From assembly GCA_964035575.1 (NCBI GenBank), contig OZ037883.1, forward strand, positions 1,240,001 to 1,304,000: DNA of 64,000 nt, read 5' to 3'. Below, one piece after another: positions 1-10,647 of this stretch. Under the pieces are notes generated by a model. It was not told the DNA's origin and did not search any database. It saw nothing but the letters and a program-made list of their open reading frames with translations. The translations under genes were made by a program, and so were the position numbers. The DNA comes from Rhynchopus sp. YZ270_cl-10. Its lineage: Eukaryota; Euglenozoa; Diplonemea; Diplonemida; Diplonemidae. Each line of letters starts with the position of its first letter. Position 1 is the first letter of the stretch.

Positions 1-596
1 ACTTCTACACCCCATCCCCCGTCTCCCTCATTTATTTGCCTCAAAGAGGGTTTCCTCTTCCTCTTACAATCAGTTTTGATACAAACAAAAAAGATGTACT
101 ATTTTCTCAATTTTTATTTTGTAAGAATTGACGTTCTTTTTTGCGGATCCATTGGCGCACCTAGACTTATAGGCTACGACCGTCGCCCAACTTTTATCAT
201 ACTCACGCTATACCTTGTTCATGCTCGAACACTACATCGTCAAAATTTATGAACTCCGGCTGGGGAAACGATATCATACCTTAACAACAAACTTGCCGAA
301 ACCCACGCAGCTGATCCTGCGCGAGAACGAATGTGATCAAAAAAATGACTAAGCACAGAGAGGCTTAGTATCATCTTTACAAGCTATGGTGTGATTCAGG
401 GGGTACGGACAACCCGCGGGAGAACCACGGGGGAACCATGGAGAACTGCTAGGGGCTATACCACCCCCTTACCGGAGCACCTTCGGGAGAACCACGGAGA
501 ATCGGTTTGGTGGATCACACCAAGCTCTTCATCTTTTTTTTTTTCTCCCCCATCCATCCTCACAGCAGTCCTCCCCTCAGGGCCTTATCTGAAAAA
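1..596. other. Upstream intergenic region with repeat fragments
   Basis: No convincing gene. It contains a fragment of a dispersed repeat around 33-75 (CAAAGAGG..TTTCCTCTTC, also at 10551 and 57712) and a copy of the GACTAAGCAC..AGAGGCTTAG repeat at 345-384. A stretch at 395-500 rich in GGAGAACCACGG resembles the GGTTCGATAACCCGCGGAG part of another dispersed family. The last 30 bases are the pyrimidine tract and leader of the topoisomerase gene. Confidence 0.6.
559..580 (+). promoter_or_regulatory. Candidate trans-splice acceptor of the topoisomerase I gene
   Basis: A pyrimidine-rich run ending CTCCCCTCAG lies 16 nt before the ATG at 597. A leader this short fits addition of a spliced leader, but a 5'-UTR cis-intron would look the same. 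Confidence 0.45.
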
Positions 597-3500
597 ATGC
601 CTGCCAAAAAGAAGGTGGTGGATAGTGACGACGAATCTTCGGAAGAAGAGGAAAGGAACGAAGATGAGTCATCTGACGACGAAGAAGAAGACGACAGCAG
701 CAGCGAGGAGGTTGTGAAGAAGGCGTCCAAGAAGGGCGCGAAGAAGGCTGCGAAGAAGAGTGCAAAGAAGGGCGCGAAAAAGCCTGCCGCCAAACGAGGC
801 AAGAAAGTGGTCGACAGCGACTCAGACGAGTCAGAGGAGGATGACTCCTCTTCTGAAGACCCCAAAGCTAAGAAAGGTAAAGCCGGCAAAAAACCTGCCA
901 AAAAAGCTGCCGCAAAACCGAAGAAGAAGAAGGAAGAAGAAGAAGAAGAGGACGACTCTGAGAAATGGTGGAACCAACCTCTTGAACAAGTTTTCCACGG
1001 TGGGAATATTAAGTGGAAAACCCTCAAGCACAACGGACCTATATTTGCCCCCCCATACGTCCGCCATGGTGTACCAATCAAATACGAAGGCCAAACATTC
1101 ACGATGACCGACGCTGAGGAGGAGGTGGCAACAATGTTCGCTGTGATGCGCGAGTCGCCTTATTACCAGGTGGAGACCTTTAGGGAAAACTTTTTCGCGT
1201 CATGGCGGGCGGTTTTGCACAGGCGGAAGGAAGGCCGTATCATCACAAAGCTAGCACTGTGCAACTTTGATAGAATCTGGGAATGGTATCTCCGCGAGAA
1301 AGAAAAGAAGAATTCGCGCAGCGCTGCCGAAAAAAAGCTAGAACGCGAAAAGGTAGCAAAAGAGACCGAACCCCACCGCTTCGTCATATGGGACGGCCGC
1401 AAGGAAAAGGTCGCAAACCCCGCCATCGAACCCCCCGGCCTCTTCCGAGGCCGTGGTCTCCACCCCAAGCAAGGCAACGTCAAAAGACGCATCCACCCCG
1501 AGGACGTGACCATCAACTGCGAGGATGTCAAGAACCCCCCAAAAGCACCAGAAGGTCACAAATGGGGCTCTGTGGTTCGCGAGCCTACAGTGACCTGGCT
1601 CGCAAAGTGGAACGATACCAACACGGGGGACGTGAAGTACACGATGCTTGACAAGTCTGGTGCACTCAAGCAGATTGCGGACAGAGAAAAGTTTGAGAAG
1701 GCACGCAGGCTGAAGGACGTCATCAAAGATGTGCGCAAGGACTACGAGAAAGGGTTCCTCTCGAAGGATAAGTCGATCGTGCAGCGTAGTGTGGCAATGT
1801 ACTTCATCGACAAACTGGCGCTGCGTGTGGGTGGGGACAAGGGCGAGGAAGAGGCGGTATGTAATCCCTTCTCTTTTTCCCCCCTGAGGACATACCATTA
1901 TCTTTGGGTGATCTATGAACGGGAGAGCTTTTTCACTAGGTCTCAGCAGCGTCTCACAGACCCTCACGGCCTGTTGTGTGTCTCACCGAGACGATCACAG
2001 ATGGCCCAAAGAAAAAGAGAGAAGTTTACCCAAAGGGGAAAACAACGCTGACACCGATGAGTCAGAGGCTTACGGTTCGTCTTACCAACCTTTCCTCCTT
2101 GAACCCACAAAGGGCTTTGTATATTTCAGGTTACATTTCAAAACTCTTCCAACCTCTTCGCAGGACACGGTGGGGTGCTGCTCATTGAGAAGGGAGCACA
2201 TAGAAACCTTTATCAAGGAGGAAGACGGCGAGAAGCAGCACTTCATCCACTTTGACTTCCTGGGGAAGGACAGTATCCGGTACGTGAACGACATGCCCAT
2301 CTCGGGACAGGTGTTCACCATGGTCAACAAGCTCTGTGAAGGAAAGGACTCCCGCGCGATACAGGAGAACCAGCTGTTCAACCTTGTCACACCGAGCATG
2401 CTGAACGACCACTTCAAATCAATCATGGACGGGCTTTCTGCAAAGGTCTTCCGTACCTACAACGCCTCGCATCTGCTCGATACGGTATGTAATGCTCTCT
2501 CTAGCAGGGTTTCTGGGGCGGTTTTTGGCCAACCAAGAGCAGTCATTGGGGTGACCTGATTTCACAAAAAAAAACCCCCCCTGTATGGTGAATACCTGTG
2601 GACATGTCAAAAGAGGCCCCCCTCCGGAACACCACTGCATCGACTATCAAATGCCAAAACAGATCCTGGCCGACGACCCTGTGAACAACGACCTCACGGA
2701 GAACGAGAAGATGGTTTACTTCAACGACGCGAACACAAAAGTATGATCTTTTTTTTTAAATACCAGCATTGGTGCAAATAGGGCGACACTCTTTTAACTA
2801 CGAATTTCCCTTTCATTTCAGGTCGCGGTGTTGTGTAACCATCAGAAGGCAGTGTCGAAAGCCCATGCAGGGCAGTCTGCACAACTCTCCCAGGCAGTGG
2901 AGGGCACAGAGGAGCTTCTCCGCGAGCTGCAGGACTTTAAGAAGCTTTATGACAAAACACCAAAAGGCAAACAAGACATGGTATGGAAAAAGAAGGCGGC
3001 AGAATTCCAGGCGGAGCAGGACCTGAGGTTTGACACCTGGGTCAACAAATGGGGCAAGCCGGAGGAGCAAGCAAAGTGGAAGGCAGAAAAGAAGGCCGGC
3101 AAAGTCAAGCTCCCTACAGGCAAGCGGAAGAAGGCCGATGTCTCTGAGTCTGAGAGCGAGGAGGTATCCAGCCCACCCCACCCCACCCCAGTTTTAAGAT
3201 TAAGGGCCATACTACTGCGCAAGAATTACCCTCACTAGGCATTACAACCACCCCACCCCACCCCACCCCAGTTTCGACCACCTACCTCCACTACGAAAAC
3301 CACCACGGCACCATTCCTGGACCACCCCCCCCCACCGAGACCCCCCCTAAAAACGGATCACAGGAGGCCCCCACCTCAAACGATTCCTCAGAGGACACTG
3401 TGTGTTGTTCATCTTTAAATGGTGTATTTTTTTTAAGGCGTTTTTTGCAAGGTGACTAAGGAGAGGTTTAATAGTTTCTTTTTTTTTTATATCACCTCTC

Positions 3501-3866
3501 AAACAGCCTCCAGCAAAGGCGCGGAAAACATCGAAGGGAGCGAAGAAGCCTACCGCAAAGCGTGGCCAAAAGGCTGTGGTTGACAGCGATGACGATGAGT
3601 CGGATGAGTCGGATGAAGAGTCAGACGAGGATGAGGAGCCCTCCCCCGCAAAGAAGGCGAAGAAATCCGCAAAGAAGGGCGCCAAGAAGCCTGCTGCTAA
3701 GCGGGGCAAGAAGGTAGTCGACAGCGACGACGACGAGTCCGAGGAAGAGTCCTCCGAAGAAAAGAACGAAGAGAAGAAGGACGCAGCCTCCGAAGCCTCC
3801 GACAGCAAAATGATTCTTGACAAAAATGGGTCGGAAGAAAACAAAATGGACATCGACTCGCAATAG
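597..3866 (+). CDS. TOP1: DNA topoisomerase IB, large-subunit type without catalytic-Tyr module
   Basis: Relaxes DNA supercoils in the nucleus. Exons read as 597-1856, 2164-2484, 2663-2740, 2822-3163 and 3507-3866 (786 aa); all four introns are phase 0, GT-AG. Residues 1-120 are Lys/Ala and Asp/Glu/Ser low complexity. The core runs from KWW (123) through IEPPGLFRGRG and PEGHKWG. Four of the five catalytic residues are visible: R410 (LALR), K455 (FLGKDSIRY), R517 (FRTYNAS) and H560 (LCNHQK). The usual C-terminal SKxxY module with the nucleophilic Tyr is absent from the remaining 226 residues and was not seen in the introns. Instead the tail repeats N-terminal sequence (KKPAAKRGKKVVDSD occurs near both ends). 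This matches the large subunit of the heterodimeric kinetoplastid enzyme, whose small subunit carries the Tyr. The start at 597 is preferred because upstream in-frame sequence is pyrimidine-tract leader. Family call is very sure; the split-enzyme reading is inference. Confidence 0.93.
1906..2007 (+). repeat. MITE-like repeat in topoisomerase intron 1 (family F, copy 1)
   Basis: About 100 bp with imperfect inverted ends (TTTGGGTGATCTATG versus CACAGATGGCCCAAA). It shares the interior CCTGTTGTGTGTCTCAC and GAGACGATCA with a second copy at 25404-25522. It accounts for about a third of the intron. Confidence 0.7.
2595..2634 (+). repeat. Dispersed repeat in topoisomerase intron 2 (family M)
   Basis: GGACATGTCAA..AGGCCCCC and CTCCGGAACACCA recur at 36561-36602 in intergenic DNA. 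Confidence 0.6.
3171..3272 (+). repeat. CCCCA simple repeats in topoisomerase intron 4
   Basis: Two blocks of tandem CCCCA (about 3171-3192 and 3250-3272) lie inside intron 4, with a poly-C/poly-T stretch downstream. Confidence 0.7.
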
Positions 3867-4939
3867 GAATTTTTTTTTCTTTCAAAAAAATTGAAAGTGA
3901 ACCACGCTTTTTTTTTGGGGGGGAGGGGAATCTGTAAACACCGTTTCGAAAAAAAAAAATACAAAAAAAAGGGCAAGGGAAAAAAAAAAGTATAGCAAAA
4001 GAACCTTTCGTGTCCGATCAAAAGCAAAGGGCTGGGGGGGGGGGGGGGGGAACTGTATGGTGTAATGATGTATGGGGAGGGGTTTTTTTGTATTGATTTT
4101 CTTTTCTTCCCACTACTCCTTTTCCCTCTAATTTTACAGCTTTTTTTTGGGTACACTGTCAACGAGAGGGCAATTTGTATTTCAAGTCAACCTTTTTTTG
4201 ATCGGTATTGATTACAGATCTTTGTATCAGTAGGTGTACAGTGATTGTCAAAAAAAAACAGAGGGAAATTTTTCAAAAACAGTAAAATTAGGCAGCAGTT
4301 TGCTGGAGTGATGCTGCAAAGAGGGAAATGGTGGAGGCGCATTTAATTTGCTCTTGTGGGGGTGTACGGCTCCTGCCAGGACAAAAAAAAAAATAAATCA
4401 ATTTTTTTTTTCGAGAACAAATATTTTTTTTTTTTTGAGAAGTCATATCTGCGTGCCTTGTTCGCGCAATAGTGGACTTTTTCCTTTCCCCGTTTTTAAT
4501 AAATGATTTCTTGCACCTCTTTTTGCAAAGAGAGACTGTAGGTACTTTTTGGCGGGACAACCACTTTTTGTTTTGTTTGTTTTAAACTTTATTTTTTGGG
4601 ATCTTTTTATTTGCTTTTTTTTTTTGTACGAATCCTGGGTGAAGAATCTGAATTAAAAAAAACATTCGACACAAAATTGGGGGTAGGGTGGGCTGAACAG
4701 GACAAGAACTGTTTTGTGGGAATATTTTGTTTTTCTTTTTTTGTTTTCAACAAAAATCACACACAACCCTGTTCTAAATCGTTCTTCAAAAAAAGCACAC
4801 ATCTTCTTGCACATCTTCACCTCAACGAATCCAACCCCACACACAACAGAAAGAGGGTTTTCCCCCCCTCCCTCCCCCCACACACAGTATATCTCCTGGG
4901 GTCTTCCCGTTGTGAGGTATCAACAAGAAAGGCTTTACG
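3867..4939. other. Intergenic region, topoisomerase I to DDB1
   Basis: No gene recognised. Rich in poly-A, poly-T and a G18-like run near 4034-4051. It holds one copy of the ACACTGTCA repeat at 4149-4192. The last 100 bases are pyrimidine-rich (CCCCCCTCCCTCCCCCC) before the DDB1 start. Confidence 0.6.
4149..4192 (+). repeat. Dispersed repeat family A, copy 1
   Basis: GTACACTGTCAACGAGAGGG..TTGTATTTCAAGTCAA. Six further copies in the window: 22366, 29840, 56669, 60850, 61081 and 62999. Confidence 0.75.
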
Positions 4940-7900
4940 ATGACGCGCCCGTACTACAACTACCTTAGTACCATACAGAGGCCCACGATGCCGTCGGCCT
5001 CTGACTCAGGGTTTTTTGCTGAGGAAGGTGAGCGTTGTCTTGCTGTAGCGTATTCGACGCGCATCGCGTTGTACACGATTGCTGCAGACTCGACTTTGCA
5101 TGCGTTTTATGAGTCGCCTCCGATGCATGGGAACGTGGCGCAGCTTACCTTCATTAGGCCTCAGAGTGTGTATGTCATTCGCCCCTCCTCCTCCTCCTCG
5201 AAAACTACAAAATTTCTTAGTTTGATTTTTTAAAAAAACCCAAAAAAAAACCAAACAAATCAACAGATCGCTGGACCTAATTTTATTGGTGTTTGAAGAC
5301 CAGACCGCGGTGACATTGAAATGGGATGCAACCCTTCAACAGCCTGTTGTAGTGTCGAAACAGGATTTGTCCGAGCAGTTTGGCCTGCCTTCGGAGCGCG
5401 TTGTGCATGGGGTTGTGGATGTGAGCTGTTCTTATGTGGCTTGCTCATTGTTGCAGGGACACTTGAAGATTATGAAAATCAAAAAGAATGGTGCCCTTGA
5501 CGCACCCTATGCTGTGCGGCTAGAGGAGAGCCGTGTCATTGATATGTGCTTCGTCGACCCTGATGTGTTTGGTGCGAAGAAGGGCGAACCTACGCTGGCG
5601 ATTCTGTACTCCGACGCAGACGGGATGTCGCATATCAAAACGTACTCGCTTCGTGAACGTAAATGCGCATTGGTGGAAGCAAGCTTTTCACAGAAGAATT
5701 TGGAACGCATGGCAGAGCGTGTAGTGAGTGGCCCTGGTGGTATCATTGTGCTTGGCGTTGAGTTGATTGCGTACATTGCGCCGAATGTGAGTCGCGCGAT
5801 TTCGATTGCGGATTTCAGCACCACCGAGACGAGGGGGAACGACCTCCAGACGGAGGAAGGGAACAACATAACGGCGCTCTGCCGTGTGGATAGCTTGACC
5901 CAATCCGGACAGCGCCGCTTTCTTTTGGGCTCCGAAACCGGAAAGCTGTACTCCCTAACGATCGGCAGCAAGACGCAGGATGGAGGCGAGGTGATGTACG
6001 ACGGTGTTGTCGTTGCCGACAAACCTACTGCACAGATCACCCTCGAGCTGGAGGCTCTCGGCTACATCACCTCCGCCCGCTGCATCACCTGGATTGGTGG
6101 TCCTGGGAGCAATGTCTTCATCGGTTCCGATGCAGGCGACAGTCTGCTCCTCTCGATGCTCTCACGCCCATTCGAAGACAGCTGGTTTAAGGTCGTCGAA
6201 ACCATCACCAACCTCGGCCCCATCACCTCCTTCGCGTTGGTGCCGAACCATGTGGGTGGCTCGCAGCTCATCACCTGTAGTGGAAAAGAGCGTGATGGAA
6301 CGTTGAGGATTGTCCGGAATGGGGTAGGTGTGACGAACGTTGCTGGCATCCCTCTACCAGGGGTGCAGGATTTGTGGTGTTTGAAGAGGCAGATGGACGA
6401 CGTGGAGCACCAGCTTGTTGTGCTGTCGTTTGTGAATGCTACGAAGTTTTTGGAGTTGGCTGGGGAGCAGATCAGCGAGACCAACGTGCCCGGGTTTGCG
6501 CAGAACAAACAGACGCTGCTCTGTCAGAACATCATCGACAACGCAGGGCGGCAGCTCTGGCTGCAGGCAACCTCCGACACACTGTACCTTGTGGACCCGA
6601 CCACTGGGAGGCTTGTCTGTGAGAAGAAACTTCCTGCACAGTTGACGCGTGTCGCAGTGTTGAACACCACCGCACTCTGTGCGTTTGGTGCCACCCTCGT
6701 TATGTTCCAATGTGTCAACGGTGCGCTCGAAGAAAAGAAACGGATTGCTCTCTCAGCAGACGCAGCGTGCCTGACACTCTTCGACCCGCTGACTGCAGAT
6801 TACGCGAACATCCAGAGGAAGAAGGGCAAGAAGGCGCACAACGACCCTAAGGCAGAGGTGATGGAGGTCGACCAGGACGACGTAGGCGAGGAGGGTGTCA
6901 TCTCCCCGCACAATGTGCTGTGTGCGGTGGGTCTGTGGTCCACAGACGTGCAGCTCATCTCCTTCAGTGCTGACGGGCCGACGGAGGCACAGATTCTTGC
7001 CACAGAGTCCGTCGGCTGCGACTCCTTGCCACGCTCCATCCTCTTCCACACCTTAGCCAACGAGGTCTACCTTCTGTGCGGTCTCGGCAACGGCTCGCTT
7101 GTTACGTGGACAGCAGGATTCAATAATTTCTTCAAATTCTTTTTCTCAAATGAAAGCAAGGTTGAAGCACAACTTTCTTCACGACGCAGATTAAAGCTTG
7201 GAACGCGGGCGGTCTCACTTACACCGATGTTTGGCCAGGCTAGGGATAAGATGGATGAGGACAGCGACGACACCTCGTGTGTGTTTGTGTCCTCTGACAA
7301 ACCGACGCTTTTGTTCCAACAGAACGGGCGACTGACGTACTCCGCCGTCAACATCAAGGGTGTTGCCTCTGCCGCTGTCTTCAACTCTGCGGCGCTCTCC
7401 TCCAGCGTAGAAAACCTTGTCCTCCTGACAGAAGGCGCGCTCGAGATCTCCTCCCTCACAGGACGCCAGAAGCTCCACGCCGAAGTTCTCCCTGTACAGT
7501 CAACCGTCAACTGCATCTGCTACCACAAGCAGTCTGGGTACTACGGCGTCGGGCTCGACTATCAACACGACAGAGAAAAACCTGCGAACGTTCTTGCCAT
7601 CGTAACAGAGTCTACTGGACAGGACGAACCCTTCTTCATTTCCCAGTTCGCATTGGACCCAGACGAGATGCCGGTGTCGATCTGCTCGACAGTCTTCTTT
7701 GATGACTCCATCGAATACATAGTCGTAGGCACTGCGTTCATTGCTGAGGAGGAAGAGGTCAAGAACGGCCGTGTCCTTGTCTTTTCCTTTATTGACTCGA
7801 AGTTGCATTTGGTAACCTCCACCAATGTGCATGGTGGTGTCTACAAGATCATCCCCTTCCTTCATGAGGGTGGTCATGGAGGAAAGCTTGCGGTTGGGAT

Positions 7901-9052
7901 CAACTCCATTCTGCATATCATGAAGTGGGTGGAGGCGGGGGACGGCTGCAGGGAGCTGGTCAGTGAGTGCAGCCAGGCAGGGCATTTGCTGATCATCTCG
8001 CTGAACGCTCAAGGGTCGACCCTTCTTGTTGGCGACCTCTACCGGTCCGTGACGGTGTTCTCCTACAAGGCAGAGGACAGCAGCCTCGAGGAAGTGTCGC
8101 ACGACACCGTGGAACGGCACGTCACCTGCAGTGAGATCTTATCCGATTCGTGCTACATCGTGTGCGACGACTCCTGCAATATGTTCACAGTGTCCGCCGC
8201 AGAAAGTGTGGACGACCCGCAGCTCACAGTGACCAGCCGCTTCCACCTAGGGCATTTCGTGAATCAAATTGAACGTGGCTCGCTAGATGCGGAGAGTGCC
8301 GTGGCCGACGAGGCGGTGTCGCTCTTCGAGTACTGCAACGGGAAGAAGAGTGCTGCAGAGGGGGCAGGTCTCGTCCTGGAGGGGTGCAGCTACATCTTTG
8401 CAACGGCGCAGGGCACCATTGGGTCGTTGAGGCATCTGACGCAGGTGCAGTATGAGTTCTTAGATGCGCTGCAACAGGAAATCGCGTCGGTATGGCAATA
8501 ATTAGCACTTTATTGGCGTAAAAAACAGAAACCAGGCTAAACTTAACCTTGGTGAAGATATCTTTATCTTCACCATGCAACGTCATGATGGAGAAAATGT
8601 TTTTCTTCTTGAGAGGTCACGGTGATAAAAATCTGAAAAATTTAACGGCTCCATTTATCCAAAAATAATTCCAAAAAACAAACAAACAAACAAACAAACA
8701 AACACAGGTTGCAACAAGCGTGGGTGACCTCGACCACAAAAGCTGGCGTGCGTTCTTTGAGTTGAGTGCAGGAACCTGCCGCTCGTCTGCGAAGGCCGCG
8801 TCGAACTTCATTGACGGAGACCTGATGGAGGTGTTCTTGCAGATGAAACAGACACATCAGCAGCGTGTCTTCAATTTGTTCAGGGAGCGTGTCACGAAGT
8901 TGAGCCTGGTATGTCACTCCCCCCTTCCAAACCACAACGTATCAAAACACATTTTCTTTTTACAGGAAAAGCAAGGCTTGAAGAGCTTTAAATTCAGTCT
9001 ATCCCGCGAGCAGCTGGTCGAAACAATCGAGGTCATGACACGCGCACAGTGA
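4940..9052 (+). CDS. DDB1: DDB1, CUL4 ubiquitin-ligase adaptor
   Basis: Triple beta-propeller adaptor that links substrate receptors to cullin 4 and takes part in UV-damage recognition; nuclear and cytosolic. Exons read as 4940-5169, 5267-8489, 8708-8908 and 8966-9052 (1246 aa; animal DDB1 is about 1140). The N-terminus YYNYLSTIQRPT matches the family's YNYVVTAQKPT. Other family landmarks are HVIDVKF-like RVIDMCFVDPD, TNLGPI, LVTCSG..GTLRIVRNGVG, LPGVQDLW, CSDRPT-like SSDKPTLLFQQN and IVVGTAFIAEEEEVKNGRVLVF. The C-terminal helical part has WRAFFEL and NFIDGDLMEVFL, matching human WRSF..GFIDGDLIESFL. This separates it from its paralogues SF3B3 and CPSF160. Donors are GTATGT, GTATGG and GTATGT. 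A short Lys/Asp-rich insert lies near 6815-6895. Intron 2 carries an (AAAC)n tract. Confidence 0.93.
8679..8705 (+). repeat. (AAAC)n microsatellite in DDB1 intron 2
   Basis: Six to seven tandem AAAC units run up to the CACAG acceptor of exon 3, in place of a pyrimidine tract. Confidence 0.85.
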
Positions 9053-9869
9053 TCCTCCCACTCTTTATTTTTCATTTTCATTTTTCATTTTTTTTTTTGC
9101 CAACGAAGAAGTGAGTCCCGCCGCAGTGTCTCTTTTACCCCATGGGGAACTATACTATGCTATGCTACGTCCACAGGGCGTTGTGCTCTTTGGAGTTCGA
9201 TTTCTTCTTTTTGAAAAAAAGTGTGGGAATGAAAAACTGTCAATTTTTCAACGAATTTTTCAAAAATAAAGATTTCAAAGAAGGGTATTTTTGAGTAATC
9301 AGAACCCGCCTCTTAGGTGGGTGATTGTCAATAGAAAAAGGGGTAGGAAGGAGTGATTCGGGACTGTCAGAGACTATTTTCATTGTTCTTCGGAATTATG
9401 CAAAACACCACTGTACAGCGGGCGAAACAATAATAATAATAAACAAAATGTGCCATGAATGGCGCGTAGACTAGCTACTTTTTGTTTGCTGCTGTTGCAC
9501 ATAAGGAGCAGCAAAGCAAAAAAACAAAGGATGTGTTCTTTTTTTGGGTTGTCAAAGGGAATGCATATTAAGATATTTTATAGGGGGGAGAATAGTAAAA
9601 CTGGGCCCTTCTGCCCATTAATGTTATTTAGTCTGATGTGATATGTCTGAACGAAAAGGGGAGGGGAAAAAAAAACCACAAAAAAAAAAAAAAACACACA
9701 CACGCCTATGTATGGACAGGACAAAAAATATATAATCGCAAAACAAAATAATATCACTCTCTCTCTAGCAACGCGTCCTTTTTAAAAAAAAAAATACGTT
9801 CTCCCCAATATTTCGTTTATGGTCCTCTCTTTCCCCCCTTTTGCGCTCCCTTTTTCCAGATTTATTTTT

Positions 9870-10564
9870 TTACCCTACCACATTATTCCGTGCACCACCC
9901 CGATTCATCGGTACAGAGCCTTTGGCCATACTATTCATGGCTTTGAGTGCATTATTTGGCTTCAACGGGTCAGAGGTGATTTCCGGCAACGATGTGGCGG
10001 GCTGGGGGTCCTCATGAGGGTTCCAGAGGAGGATCTCGGTTGACTCATCTGTTCGCTGGTGCAAAGCCACCCTTTGTGGAGGCGGGTCAGTCTCCCATTC
10101 CGCACCTCCCAGTGGCCTTTTCTCTCTCCTCCCATGTCGGATCCTTCTCTTCTTCGGACCACCGGAGCGGTTCACCATCGCTGTGATCTCGCCCTCCCTC
10201 CACTCTTCCTCAACTCCTTTGCAAGGCAGCCACCTTTGTCTTCAGGTGCTTTCCCACTACGCTTCGACAGAAGGACGTCTGCGAATATGCATCGGTTTCC
10301 TGCTCTCCTCGACCGCAGCCCCATCCTCGAGGGGGCTTTGGTGAACACCGCCGCCGGCTGGATGATCTATGCTCGCGGGTATCGAGTCTGCTGTCCTGAT
10401 AGGTATTTGTACCATCTCGCTATCTCCCATTGCAGGTCTTCGTCGTCTTCCTTTTTCCACGCGGGCTTCGCAATCGCCTTCAATTTCGCATACGGCACGT
10501 CTCTTTCGACGATGGCCGTATCCCCTTGCACGCTTCGCCCCAGGGGGGGTTTTTTTGGCCTCAA
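9870..10564 (-). CDS. Possible small minus-strand gene, structure unresolved
   Basis: Two protein-like open stretches lie on the minus strand, in different frames: 10564-10370 (DVPYAKLKAIAKPAW, EDLQWEIARWYKYL) and about 10220-9870 (VEEEWREGEITAMVNRSGG, then a basic KKRRIRHGRREKR run). A spliced gene could join them, but I see no convincing donor (GTACAAAT at best) or acceptor. No family is recognised. It would be the only host gene on this strand in the gene-rich part, which counts against it. It may be a decayed gene or chance. Confidence 0.2.
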
Positions 10565-10642
10565 AGAGGTTTCTCTTCGAGTATTGTGAGTAAAAAAAAA
10601 TCAATATCAACACAGAATACATTACACACTGTACAAAAATAT
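10551..10642 (+). repeat. Dispersed repeat family L at the 5' edge of a gene
   Basis: CTCAAAGAGGTTTCTCTTC..ACAGAATACATTACACACT..ACAAAAAT is shared with 57712-57806 and partly with 33-75. It ends only 5 nt before the ATG at 10648, so it probably supplies this gene's leader. Confidence 0.7.
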
Positions 10643-10647
10643 CGGGA

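Larger units (their letters stand above)
9053..10647. other. Intergenic region, DDB1 to coiled-coil gene
   Basis: 9053-9800 is AT-rich and low complexity with no gene seen. 9870-10564 is richer in GC and open on the minus strand (see the low-confidence entry). 10551-10642 is a dispersed repeat just before the next start codon. Confidence 0.5.

Noticed and set aside
597-1102. Long minus-strand frames over the topoisomerase N-terminus rich in Ser, Phe and Ala
   Set aside because: They are the reverse reading of the Lys/Glu/Asp low-complexity coding repeat.
1915-2163. Frame crossing topoisomerase intron 1 as coding
   Set aside because: The frame reads through a MITE-like repeat; removal by GT-AG splicing restores the conserved LALRVGG..DTVGCCSLR junction.
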